A stretch of DNA of 64,000 nucleotides, from NCBI GenBank assembly GCA_904063045.1, contig CAJFCJ010000005.1:2598165-2662164 (forward strand), in the 5' to 3' direction. The stretch comes from Dimorphilus gyrociliatus (Eukaryota; Annelida; Polychaeta; Dinophilidae). Under the pieces are notes generated by a model, which was not told where the DNA came from, did not search any database, and saw only the letters and a program-made list of their open reading frames with translations. Within the stretch, counting starts at the first letter, position 1; the number at the start of each line of letters is the position of its first letter. Shown here in pieces: positions 25,510-39,200 of the stretch. A program made the translations under genes and the position numbers.

Positions 25510-28500
25510 ATGGGTAATAAGAAGAGTTGTTGTTTTGTACCAACTGACGGAGCTATCGATCAGAAGAAAAAAGTGGAGGAAAAATATAAAACCAATCATA
25601 AAGAAGCTAGATATAACTTGGAACCTCCTCTAATACTGACAACCTCTGCTTCAAATGTTCAACATATCAGCGAAAGAGAACCTGAGGATTGTCAAGATCC
25701 GTCAAATGACCCTGTCACTAAAACTCTATTTGCTGTTAAAGGCGAAAGAGATCCTGCTGGGAAAAATCGTAAGTTCCATTGAAGATCTTAGATATATATC
25801 ATGTATTAGTGAAATATATAATATTCACATATAGTGTATACTATATATAGATATATATATAATGAGAGAAGGAGAGAAGAGAGGATAATAGTAATATGTT
25901 TATATCAGTAATTAGGACATTTTCACTCAATGAAAAATACGCTTGACTATTTAATTTTTCTATAGCAGCATTTAGTTAAAATATTACTGTCAATCGTATC
26001 TTGTAGAGCTCATTTCTTGACATCATAAAGTACGTAATTACGTAGATTTTTAAAAAAAATATATATTCCCTATTAATTCTGTTTTTTTTTACTTTCTATC
26101 CTTCCCTTTTACTTTGTATTCTTTCTTTCTTCTTTCTCTCTCCGTCCCTCTCGCTCCCTCTCCCTCTCTTGGTATAATACTTACTCTTATCTTATTTCTC
26201 CTCTTTTCTTTCCCTCTTCTAATTATAGCTAAACATACTTTTTAAGCAAGATGCTCTATGGGGCAGCTTAGACCTTCTTTATTTAAGTATAACTGAAATA
26301 TACTTCTATTAACCTTGCAACTCAAATTAACTTTGTAAAATTGAGTGACAACAAGAAAGACTAGATATTTAGAGTAGCAACCTCTTTCCAAGACATTTAT
26401 AGAACATCTCTCTATTTTTGATTTCTGCATAATATGTAATCAATGAAATGTATAGGAGTAAAGAAAATCATAGGATCAATGAAAAAATATTGAATTTAAC
26501 AACTTTCTTGTTTATTTATACTCGAAAAAAAACAGATAGGAAAAATTCTTGTCGGAGAAAGAGTCAGTATGATAATCACGTCGTTATCCATCCACACTCG
26601 GGAAAATTAAGGAAAAAGTATAGTTCCTGTTCAACAATATATATCGACGATTCCACAGTCACTCAGCCAAATTTGAAAAATACAATTAAAGCAGTCGCAT
26701 TAGCCGTTTATTTACATATAAAGAATCGATCTAACGAAGACGATCACGATTTAGACTTGGACGATGAAATTGTTGAAATTTTTAATGAAAAAGTTCACCC
26801 ATTAACGGTAATAGAGATTGAAATAACGTTAAAACTTTATTTATATATGTAGTCTTCAATAATTCTTTCCAGAGGGATTCCTTGCCTACAGACTACTGTC
26901 GGAAAGATCCTGAACATAAAACAATATATCGTTTTATAAGAACATTGTTCAACGCCGCCCAGTTGACTGCAGAATGCGCTATAGTTACATTGGTAAGTAA
27001 CACAGTGTAACTTACGTAATAATATATTGATAAAAATCGTAATAAAAGCAGTATAAATCAACAAATTTTCTATTTGATAGACTTATTTTAACTATGTATT
27101 ATAATTAAGTTATATATACAAAAGCAATTTGATTATTACATTTCTTAGTTAATATGAGAAATTATATAAAGTATATGATATATAAGCTTTTAATTACTAT
27201 TTATGGTAATATGTAAATGTTATTCGCTTTGTTCTTTAGCTAGATACTATTATATAATTATGCATACAGATATATTAAATGTATTATTATATATATATAT
27301 ATTGCTGTAGGTTATATAAGAAATTACAGTGTAGGCGTATATTAAATTCTATACGATTTTGCTGAAAATATCTTTTAAACAAATGACAATTATTTCCATT
27401 ATGTACGTTATACGTAATATTACTTCGTAAGTAATATTTGAAGTGAATTGATTAGAAAGGTTAGATAAGAGATGGGGCTAACCGTTTTTATTCTTTCTTC
27501 TTTTAAATTAACTACTGTGTATAAAAAGTTTCGTAATCAAAATTTTATCGATAAAACTTTGTGATAAAGAAATATATATCTATGTAGGATTTATCATTTT
27601 ATGATATAGTTTATTATCTTTTATTTGCTCTATACTGTATTGTTTTGTAAGTAATACTGATAATAACTACTTAAATAAATCATTAACTTCTTCCTGATTT
27701 TCATCTCTGTTCCACAGGTTTATTTGGAAAGGTTATTAGCTTATGCCGAATTGGAATTGGGTCCTCTAACGTGGAAGAGAGCACTTTTGGGTGCAATAAC
27801 TTTAGCCTCAAAAGTTTGGGATGATCAGGCGGTTTGGAACATTGATTATTGTCAGATACTAAAAGATGTTTCTGTGGAAGATATGAATGAACTGGAAAGA
27901 CAATTCCTGGAATTGTTACAATTTAATATTAATGTTCCCGCAAGCGTATATGCTAAATATTATTTTGAATTGCGTGCTCTGGCGGATGAACACGATCTAA
28001 GCTTTCCTTTAGAATTACTCAGCAAAGAACGAGCTATAAAATTAGAGGTTAGTTTAACTATGGTTAACATATGCCATCATGTAGTGTCCTCATACATATT
28101 CATATTAATAGAATAAGTGTTAAGGATATCCTCTTTACTTTTAGAAAAATGCACGAGAAATTGATTGATACTTTGCGTCAATGTTCATTTTAATTAGTCG
28201 TTAAAACTTATCCCAAAAAAAAACATTAAAAAGAAATCTTCTAGTCAATGTTTTTTAATTACTTTAATTTTAAGCCAAGTGATAGGAACAAAGATACTTT
28301 CTTTTAGCATTTATATAGGAAAAATTGATTGAATAAATGGTTGTTTTATCTAGCCGTTGATTAGAATAATATTTTTTCATTATTGCTTTATTTTAAATTA
28401 TGCCCAAGCTGTGGGAAATTTGTTAAATTTTGTTAATGGCTAAAAGAAAACATAGTGAATCAACGCAATTGTACGCAATAATCTATTAAAGAAATTGTCT

Positions 28501-29154
28501 AAAAAGTGCTAACTATAACCAATGGAGATTATAGAGAAAATTGTCAAATCATTTATCACACCATTACAAAACGGGAGAAATTTTACAACAAGACTTAGCG
28601 AAGATTGCCCAGTCAATTAAAAGATTTTTCAACAGTAAGAGGATCAAACGCTCTCTGACGTTAAGTAAAAACTTTCCAATGTTTTTAGAGGAAATTTACC
28701 GGGAGTAGGTCAAAGACTTTATTAGTAATCGCTAAATTTCAACTAATACCATCTACAATTCTAGAAAAACACAGGATATAAACATTATTTACGATACCCT
28801 ACCCTGTATTTTCTATTAGTATACAAGCATATTTTTAGTATATATAGTATTATACTATACATACTGTATATGCGTATAGAAAATGATACAAATTTGTCTA
28901 CTAATGGTGTGTAATATGTTATAATTAGACTATAGATTCTATTGTTATATTATTTTACATTTTATACAAGTATTATTTAAATAATTAACTTTGTTATAAT
29001 AACAATTGTATATTTATAATAATAATTATATGTTATATTTTTCCAACAGGCTATGTCGAATAATTGCGAAGATAAATTGAAAGGCGGCTTAAAAAGATCT
29101 GTCTCAGTAGATGGTGCGATGAATAAAATCCATACTCGCGCCATTCTTTCATAA
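25510..29154 (+). CDS. CCNY: Cyclin Y
   Basis: Five exons: 25510-25768, 26536-26807, 26873-26992, 27718-28047, 29050-29154, frame kept throughout. The N terminus MGNKKSCC keeps Gly2 for N-myristoylation, which in cyclin Y anchors the protein and its partner CDK14/16 at the plasma membrane to phosphorylate LRP6 in Wnt signalling. Typical family blocks follow: [20 protein letters not shown], then the cyclin box [31 protein letters not shown] and [17 protein letters not shown] through [18 protein letters not shown]. The last exon ends in a Ser/Arg segment (LKRSVSVDG). It appears complete. Introns 1, 3 and 4 are 0.7-1.0 kb, long for this genome, and hold only AT-rich or pyrimidine-rich sequence. 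Confidence 0.95.
26080..26222 (+). repeat. Pyrimidine-rich tract in cyclin Y intron 1
   Basis: Long CT-rich low-complexity stretch (tttctttcttctttctctct-type) inside the intron; no coding signal. Confidence 0.6.
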
Positions 29155-29294
29155 TGTATAGTTTTTTTTCTTTATTTTCTTTTTATCTTTTTCCCAACTC
29201 GTTCATTTGGATTTTTGATTATTTTTTAAATAATTACTGTTTTTCTCCATTTTTTTTCATCTACACTTACACATGCACATAGTCTCTCCCTCTT

Positions 29295-29331
<37 letters not shown>

Positions 29332-30211
29332 GTGTGATATATAAAGTATATCAGAGATTATGTATATCACTCTTACTTCTCTTCTCTATCAATTTTTTTT
29401 TATCCTATGTATCTTTCTATTTCTCAGTCTCCCACCCCCTCCCTACTTTTTTTTTTATTCCTACTAAATTATCTTTTTCTATCTCTCCTATTCTTATTTT
29501 CCTTCTCCCCTTCCCTCCCTCTCTCCCTCATTTTCTCTTTTTTCTATCCTTACCCTTCTAATACCTGTTCCTATTTATTAGATACGAATTGTATTTAATT
29601 AGAAGTATTTATCCTTCTATTATTTATAGATGTTTTTAAAAAATATCATTCCAATTAATGGATAAAGAGAGGTGTTTTTTTTACCAAAATAATAATTATA
29701 TTTAAAAAAAAATTGTTTTTACGAGAATACAAATAGATTTTTAGTAATAAAGTGTTTCTGTTAATGATAATTATTATATTGTTTATACTAGACGACATAC
29801 TTTTAAGTTATCCTATCTATCATCTACAGAAGGTGATGAACCGGATTAGATGTAAAGTAAGTATTATTTTAGGAGAAACAGAGGTTGGATATCGCCGTGG
29901 TTACCACTGAGAAATTAATTAAAATGTTACGCAATTTCTGCAACAACCCTTATGACTAATTGATTTTTAGTATAGTTTAGTTAAACTGATAAAGAAAATG
30001 GGGGTTTTTACGTTCAATCGATAGGATGGAACAACTGAAAGATTTGATCGACAATAAAATCAATTTAATTCTCTGATTTCTAATCTGAATTTTATTGAAA
30101 ATAAACAAAAACAAGGAAACAAAATATACACAAATAAATAAATAATTTATAATGAAAAGCAATAAAATAGAACGTGAAACACTTTTAAAAAGAGAACAAA
30201 AATAAAGCTAA
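29155..30211. repeat. Downstream of cyclin Y: CT microsatellite and pyrimidine-rich tract
   Basis: A (CT)n microsatellite lies at about 29298-29330, followed by a strongly pyrimidine-rich stretch to about 29560. The longest open frames here are low-complexity artefacts of that tract. The rest is AT-rich spacer up to the last exon of the TSP1/Ig gene. Confidence 0.6.
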
Positions 30212-33200
30212 TTAGCTAAGAATATCTTCTATCTTCCTATCTCGAACACTATCAAAGCATGTCTGAAGGATCTCTTTTTTTTCTCCATCCTATAAAATTT
30301 CAAGGTGAATAAATAACAACAAACTATTTACGTTTAGTTTAAAAGTGCTTACAAACACATATACAGAAATAGAATGTCTAATCATTCTATTCTCTATCAC
30401 TTACCATAAGATAGGGATTCACTTTCAATTCCATTGCAAATCTCTTAACCCAAATCATTTTCCCTTTTTCGATTAATTGTATATGTGTCTCGAAAGATTT
30501 TTGCCTAATTTTCATGTAATGAGCAAAGCCAACGCAAATTAGGAAGAATGATGTAATAATTATGGGAATAAGAATAGCTCCGTTATAGATAGTCTTTTGG
30601 AAAAACGGTTTGGGTACCAATTTTATATTCTCCCATTGAGTTGTCCATATTCTCATTGTTTTTCTATCAACAAATTTACATTTCCATTCGCCTTCGTGTT
30701 TTCTTTTCATACCTTTAATCTGAATATGAATATAAACAAAAGTCATATCAGTATAAATTAATAATGTATCGGGATTATAAGGTTAGTAAAGAAGCGTGAA
30801 TGCCAAAGAACGAAGAACTCTTTTCTTGTGTCAACACAATACATTCTATTCTTTCGTTTCGTATTTCTAACTTCCTAGTAAAATATACCCCATTCGTAGG
30901 CCTCATTTAGACCTGGCGATCTCTCTCTCTCATTCATTTCTAGGTTTTTATTCATTCACACCAGCGTTAAAAGAAAAAAAATATAAAAAAAGATGGAAGA
31001 TTATGAAAGAAAAAATGATTTGAGTACTCTTAACGATATCAACTTATCAAGTATTACAACTATACTAAAAAGAAGATTTGAGAAAGATATATTTTGCGTA
31101 TGATATTAAATTAAATTAATTTATTTCCTATTAATTGATTGATTTTGTAGACATTTGCTGATAATGTTATGTTTTTTCTCGAACCTGAAAATCTACCGAA
31201 AAGTTTCCTTTCAGAGGTAAGACAGAAAAAGATAAATACTTAATGATTTCAAATATTTAACTTCCTTAATTGATTTTACTTAAAGTCTAGACGTATTTAT
31301 AAAGATATAGAAAATGTTCACAGCCACCGGACACATATATACAGTTTGGCTAAAATGGTTTTTGATGATTTTACCTTTCGTAAAGAGAATAAATTAATTG
31401 TATTACATGGAGATATTTTAAATAACGACAATAGATTTAACATAATAAATATGCTTACTTGCCAACTTTCGTTCTTACCACAAAAGAGTTTGGTTAAGGA
31501 AGAAAATATAACTTCGGTATTAATATTCGATCATTTATATTTTAAAAAAAAGGCCTATATCTTTCCAATGAATGTTAATAATCTTATAACTTTTAAATAG
31601 AGTATGAGAATACTGCAGGCATTTAGAGATTGTCAACAGTTTGATAATAGGATACAATCAAAATGTGTGAAGCTATTTAACCTTTATTATAACGATGACA
31701 ATTTTTTTACTGGCGGTAAGTGAATCAAGTTAAAAATATTATTAAAATATGCTTAATGTTTGATGTATGTTTAATAAAATTAAAGCAAATATTCAAGAGT
31801 TCTTTTCGGATTGTGATACAATAACAAACAGAGATATAGGTGAATATAACTTTCACATTCTCTATCAATTATACTATGGAGGAAATTTGGAGTGTCTTGA
31901 AAAAATCAAGTATCCTAAGCTGCTTAGCGTATTGACGAAAGACAATGAAAGAATTATGCCTGAGGATCCTAATTACCGTGAATCTTATATTAATATTAAA
32001 AAAGACCTAAAAACACTATCATTCTCCGACAATGTTTGTTGTTTGTCAATGAATTAAGTTGTTTATTATTCATTTATTTATTTATTTATATTAGAATATA
32101 AAATATATGGAAAATTGTTTGGCAGCGGTTCTTCTTCTTGGTGAACTTCGAATTTCAAATAAAAATTCAAACTTGCAAGTTATTGGGCCTGTTGAGGACG
32201 GTAACAAAGAATTTTCTATAATCAGTTAACCGTACATTGTAACCTATGTTTGTAAACAGCTGCTAAATTACTTGATATGTCAAGTGAGTCCTTCATTGAA
32301 TTTATTTCGTATGAAATATTTGATAGGGAAGAGAAAGTCTTAAGATCGAGCTATAATGCTACAAGCTTTTGTTTAAAGTTGGCAAGGACCCTATACAAAC
32401 AACTATCCAAATGGGTAGTAAACAAGATCAATGATCATTTAAAGCAACACTTAAGGTTTGTCTTCTCCTTCTTTTCAATAGAAATGTTAATATATTTAAT
32501 TACTTTCGTCCTAGTTCTGTGAATCATTCTTTGGATAACTATAGAAAAGTTTCTATCATGGATTCACCTCCTCTTTTTCAAGATTGCCATTCGACGTCCC
32601 TTTGGAAATTTTTATCGAATGCCAGAGTAGAAAATATGAACTACATATATAATAAACATGTTTTCAAGGATCCACAAGATAGCTTTAAAGCAAAATTTCC
32701 TTGGACAGATATTGTATCGCATTATGAAAATGATACCTTTGATCTTTTATTCAATGTGAGAGAATGATTAAATTACCTTTATTTTATTTTATAAACCTCT
32801 GAAGTTTATTCCATTAGAAAAATAATGGACTATTAAAAAGACTTCGGGACATTTCCAATCCAGAATCTAGCAGCTCATCCGATTTTAAAACTGAATTGAG
32901 AAACGTTAAAAATAAACAGATAATATTACGAAATAACACGCAATTCGGAATTAAACATTTCTTAAATGATGAAGTAAGGATAAAACGTTTCTTTCCTCTT
33001 TTCCTTATCGTATCCTAGCTAGTAAAATTTTTGTTTTATTTTGTTTCAAGGCAAGTTACGATTGTAAAAACTTTATTGAACTAAATAAGGACTACGTTCT
33101 TCCTAACGAGGTATTTTCCGATTTTATTGGACTATGTAACACATCTGAAATAGGTAGAATGTGTGAAGTATTCAAAAAATCAAATACAAGCTTTCAAAAG

Positions 33201-36200
33201 TCAAAGGTTTTGTTATCTGCATCTGATCTAAGAACTCAAAAATTGGAGGTAAACTTAACAATACATTTAAATGTAATTTATTAATTGAAAGCTAAAATTG
33301 GATACTCGACTAGGATGCTTTAAAAGAAATCTTACCGGAATTCGAAGCGAGTGAAGTGTATTATCTATGGTAAAGTTTCTTATCTATTTAAACTTAGTTA
33401 ATCTATATATTTAATATGTATTTTTTAATATTTATAGCTGCGTTAATCATGCATCTACGAATGAAGAGAAAAGTCTAGAGGAAAAATTAAAAAGTTTTTC
33501 TATTGAACAATTAACAATGCTAAAGAAAAAAGGTTTTAGAACCGTCTTTTACGACACTGAATTACCTATGACGTAATTAAAATTTTACTTTAAAGTATTT
33601 AAAAACACTCTATCTATTCCTCTTTTTTTCTTCTTCTTCAATAAATCAACAAAATAGATTCAACTTTCTACCGCGAGACAAAGAGATAGAAGGTATACGA
33701 AAGTGTTTGGAGGAACATAAAGATTCTTATAAAGAAGTGGGAACAGCAATTTACCTTAAAACTATGGCTTTAAGGATATTGAGAACTCATAGGAACAGAA
33801 TTAAAAATGAAACATTAAGAGGAACTACCGGAATACCTAATCTACATGAAGAGATAGAGGAGAATGAAGAAATTTCTGATAATTATTCGTACGTTTCATT
33901 TTCATCCATTAATGAAGCTAAGCTAGTCTAAGTAAGTTTTATGCTGTTTTCTTACAAGAACAGATGGGATCGTCCCAAAATACTTCCAGCTGAAACACAC
34001 TCGTCTATTAGCACAAATAGTTGCTGTTTAAAATTCTGCCGAGTTCTGGTATACTTTTTAACATTCATTTTAGTTCTTGGACTTTCCATTCTAAGTCAAG
34101 GCAGCTTCATTATGCTTCTGGGAACGCAAAGAAAATATATGAATGACGTAAGTATTGCATAACTTTATAAAAACTAGAGAAGAAGAGAGTAATTAGAAAA
34201 TTTTATCAATTAGAAGTCTAAAGATGATCTAAGCAATACAATTTATGGACAGCTTGTAATTATAACATTACTTCCAGAAGTTTTACAATTACTTTTAGAA
34301 ACATTCCGATTCTTTATGAATAAAATTAAGCTACCGGATATAGTAACTATAGTGGTAATTAATTCATAATTTATAATAAATATTTATCAATTTTAATAAT
34401 ATAAAATCAATATATCTACTCAAAGGCAGTCATTCCAGAAGCAGCTTATGCGTTTGGAGTATCCATATTAGTTTTTAAAGTTTTACCAACTTGTGGATCA
34501 TTTCTTGCCTTCTTTATAATTCATGGAATAACAATAACACCGTCTATTATGAAACTACTGGAATATACTACTTTCTCTAAAAAGACTATAAAAACACATT
34601 GCATAAAATTTATAGTAGACATTTGCAATTTTGCATCACAAGTGATCGGTTTAATTGTTTTAACGATTGCTGTAGTGAGTTCATTCGCAGGGATAAAATC
34701 CAGCCAAGAATCACAATACGTAGCAGCTCTTGCGATTATAATAGTTTCATTAAAGTATTGGGAAAACTTTGTTGATTCTAAAATCTTAAACATAGATTTT
34801 AAACAATTCAAGACAAATATTCAAGATCACAAACCAATCCTAAATTTTATTTCACTTCCAATAAAAATTGGAATTATAGTTGGAATGGCGTAAGTTTTGA
34901 AATAGATACGTAAAGCTGAACGAATTGAAATATAATTAAACAATGTTCGTCTAGATACACGTTCAACAAGGATATTGATTGGAAAGGATCACTTTCGGAT
35001 AGAGAGAGTCAGAAAGATTCTTCAGCATCTTTCACCTCTGAAAGAGTTCTATTAATAACCAATTGCATCTCATCATTCTGCTTGTTTCATATTTGTCATA
35101 TCGCTTGCCAATTAAGAATGCAAATTTTTAGTTTGGCTACGCCTTTGATTGTTTTCTCTGGTCCTGTATTAGCTGGATTGATCGCTCTGCAATGCGAAGG
35201 TTTTATTGATCCAATTAAAACAAAGACAGTTGGCTTGGAATTTAGTTTTTATGCTGATTACAAGAATGGTAATAAGAGCAGTATTCTATTTTTTGGCATA
35301 TTCTGGCTCATAGGGATTGTAATAACAACTCGACATATTTGGACGGAACCACGTGACAAAGAATCAAAAATTGAAACACTCTTTACTAATACAAACTTCA
35401 CTACCTTCGCTCCTGTTTGCAATATTTTATTTAGCAGAAAGCAATACGCTGATGATTATCAAGTACACGAAGATTATCAGTTTGGTGCTTATCAACATCT
35501 CCCAGAAGTGAATGTGAACGAAAACATTCAAAATTCACCAGAAGTGATTGCTTGCGCAACTATGTGGCACGAAACTAAGGACGAGATGAAACAATTGATA
35601 AAATCTATTGTGATCTTGAGCAGAGACTGTTATAGGAAAAGAACGGTATCACAAAAAGCAAATTATCTTAAAAGTGAATACTTCAACTTTAGCGGTAAGA
35701 TATTTCCCGTTAGCTTTAACATCTCAAACTATCAAGCATATCTCATTTCTTTATTATAGCCCACATCTTCTTTGATGATTGCATGACGTTAAAAGAGGAC
35801 AAGAAAAGAAAAGGGAATTTCTTCGTTGTCAATGAATATGTACGAAGATTACAAGAAGTTATTAGCGAGACGCTTTCACTCTTCGAAACTAATAAAACTG
35901 ATGAAGTTATAAATCAGAGTCCTAGAAAATATCGTACGCCCTACGGAGGAAGATTGGTTTGGGTGTTACCAGGCAATATTGAACTAGTAGTACATTTGAA
36001 AGATAAGCATAAAATAAGGCATAAAAAGAGATGGTCTCAATGCATGTACATGTATTACTTAATAATGTTCAAGTTACTTGAAAATGGGAAGGCTCTACAA
36101 GATAGTTCTGACGCGTGGAAAAAAATTGTTTATACAGGATCGGAATATATTAAAAGTTTGAATCAAGCATCGCTAAAGAAGCTGGCCAACACCTATATTC

Positions 36201-39200
36201 TAGCCTTGGATGGTGATGTAACTTTCAAGCCAAAAGCTATAGAATATTTGGTCGAATGTATGAAACAAAATATACAAACAGGAGCAGTTTGCGGTCGAAT
36301 ACACCCTACTGGTAGAGGACCAATGGTATGGTATCAAGCGTTTGAATATGCTGTTGGCCATTGGTTTCAGAAAGCAGCTGAACATATTTTCGGTAGTGTA
36401 CTTTGTTCTCCTGGTTGTTTCTCTTTGTTTAGAGTAGCCGCCCTACTGGACAATAACGTTATGAAAACCTATTTAAGTATTGCAACTGAACCAGAACACT
36501 TTATTCAGTACGATATGGGAGAAGATCGGTGGCTATGTACTCTACTCATACAGCAAGGTCATCGAGTTGACTATATTGCCGCATCAGACGCCTTAACAGT
36601 TGCACCCGAGAGTTTTAGCGAATTCTTCAAACAAAGAAAACGTTGGATTCCGTCGACTTTAGCAAATATTGTAGATTTATTATCGAGCCATAGAAATGTT
36701 AAAAATCCTAATATCAGTAAATTCTTCATATGGTATCAGTTCTTTCTATTAGTTTCAACCATTCTTGGCCCATCAACTATTATCATCGCTATAGCGTCAG
36801 CTTTAGATACGATGTTCCAAGATTGGGATTTATGGATTTGCTTCCTTCTTTCCTTGGCCCCTTGTATAGTCTACATAGTAATTTGTTTGACTACAAAGTT
36901 GAAAACACAAATTAAAGTGGCCCAATTTCTATCTACAGTCTATTCATGCGTAATGTTAATTGTGCTAGTCTCGATTATAAAATCATTCGTAGATGATAAC
37001 ATTCTCAATCCATCGCTTCTGTTCATAGTTATTGTTGCTGCAGTATTTGTGTTTGGTGGTCTTCTACATCCTGAGGAAGCATCCTGTCTCATTTATGGCA
37101 TCCTTTACTTCCTATTTATTCCAGCTGGCTATCTCTTTCTAAATATTTTTTCCATATGCAATCTTCACGATATTAATTGGGGTACAAGAGAAACTCCAAA
37201 GGTAAAAACTAAAGCCGAATTAGAGAGAGAGAGGAAACTAGCTGAAGATAGAGAAAAGAACAAAAAAAGATCGTGGTATAGTGGTCTATTAGAGAGATTA
37301 ATTAGAGATATTTCAGCAATATTTGCTCCTATATTAAACAATAGAAAGAAATCGATTGAAGAAAGCAATCTTATCTTCATGTTGAAAATCTTGGGAAAAG
37401 ATATCAAGAAATTACGACAAGTAATAGTTAATATATCCAATAAACAGTTGGAGCATGAAAATGTTGAGGATACCGATGATGAAATGATGGAGAATATTGA
37501 CAATAGTTTAAAGAATTTGAAAGATGAGAAAGATGAGGAAGAAAAGAATCAAGAAAATAAAGTAGAAGAAATTACATGTGAACCAGAGGATATCGAAGAA
37601 CTAAGAATCCAATTTGAAAATTGGAATACTGCATCTTGGATTAACGATACTGAATTGAATAGCTTTCTAACCGATGAACTTGACAAGGATGAGATTACTT
37701 TTTGGAAACAACTCATTAAAAAACATCTACAACCATTCGAAAAGAACGAAAGAAAAGAAAAACAAAAGGGAGCAGCTCTGATAGAATTACGTAATTCAAT
37801 GTGCTTTATGTACTGGTTTAGCAATGCACTTTGGATATTATTGAACTATTTATTAATGAGCGATCAATCGTTATTTATAAGTATGTTTGGGTCTCGAGTA
37901 CACGGCTTAGGTGTAGTATTTATGGTACTATTTACAGTGCTTCTATTCTTTCAAACTATGGGATTGATCCTTCATCAATGGGAAACTTTCGTAAAAGTAA
38001 TTTCGAACATACAACTAAGTCGTAAAAAATTATCTCAAGGTGAAATGAGGCTAAATCAACTATACCATGAGTTTTATGGAAAAAGTCAAAATCAAACTAA
38101 CAATATGAAATATCCACCCCAATATGACAAATATCGAAATATTAATGAACAAAATAATAAGAGATTCCAAGGAAACAGACCGCAAAACATTTACCGCGAA
38201 GCGCCAGTTTAACAAGAATGAGAACAACAACACTTGTTTGTACAAACTATTTATATGTTAATCTATGAATACTCACTGACACTTTATTCATATTTCTGAA
38301 ACTTTTATCTTTTATATACAACCATTTATCTTGTACCTTTTTATACCAACGAATAGTCCAATTGCTGAACAGTATTATCAGACGGTCGGCGTTACAAGAA
38401 AATGTTCTTGGATTGTATAGAGTTTCCTCTATTGGAATTGGTCTTTGCCTATTAATAACTGATAATGCCCAAAAATCTATTATTCGATATAATCTTCTTC
38501 CGGTTGATTTACTTCTCCAATATTCAGCTTCGCATGTATAAACACCAGAATTGAATGGGTATAATTTCGTCAAAAATATTGAATCTCCCTCAAGAGACGT
38601 ATAGGCTGATAAACCCAACGAATGACCATTAAATGTCCAATAAATTTTTACCGATGGTATCTCATTTCGGAACATCTTTGTAGCTAAAATATTACAATTT
38701 AATAGATGTCTCTTTAAGACTATCTTTTCAATATTATTGAATGTCTGATTAATATTCTTCTGAATTTCATTCTCAAGTGCGTCGCTTAATTTTGGCATTA
38801 ATGCTTTTTCACAATCAACATTCTCATTGCAAGCTATTCCTGTAACGAAAGCCGACCCTGAACAGACAAAACCACCGAACATTGGAGGTGGATTTGAACA
38901 CCATCTTCTCTTTGACAATACACCACCAGGCGAACAAGTCGCATTACATTCGAGAAGAGTCCATTCTGTCCAACCACCGTTTATAGGACATAATAAGTTT
39001 GCCTTACACCACCGAACCTCATTCGATCTACCAATACATTCTTTCCCACCAGCTATTGGAGGTGGATTATTACAATATCTAATCCTACTTCGTCGCCCCT
39101 TTTAATTAATACAAACTGAAGATAAAACTAATAGAAAAACAATATTTATAAATTGTACAAACCCAACCACATGTGACGTCACAGTCCCTACTCCACATAC

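Noticed and set aside
28400-28760. Possible decayed transposase in cyclin Y intron 4
   Set aside because: Short open pieces with Arg/Lys-rich sequence are present, but no convincing transposase motif, frame or terminal repeat could be shown.
29334-29598. Hydrophobic open frames downstream of cyclin Y
   Set aside because: Artefacts of a CT/T-rich low-complexity tract that encodes Ser, Leu, Phe and Pro runs in every frame.
37165-37824. Minus-strand open frames of about 90-110 codons inside chitin synthase
   Set aside because: Antisense of the acidic/lysine-rich cytoplasmic region of the synthase; low-complexity and without family signature.
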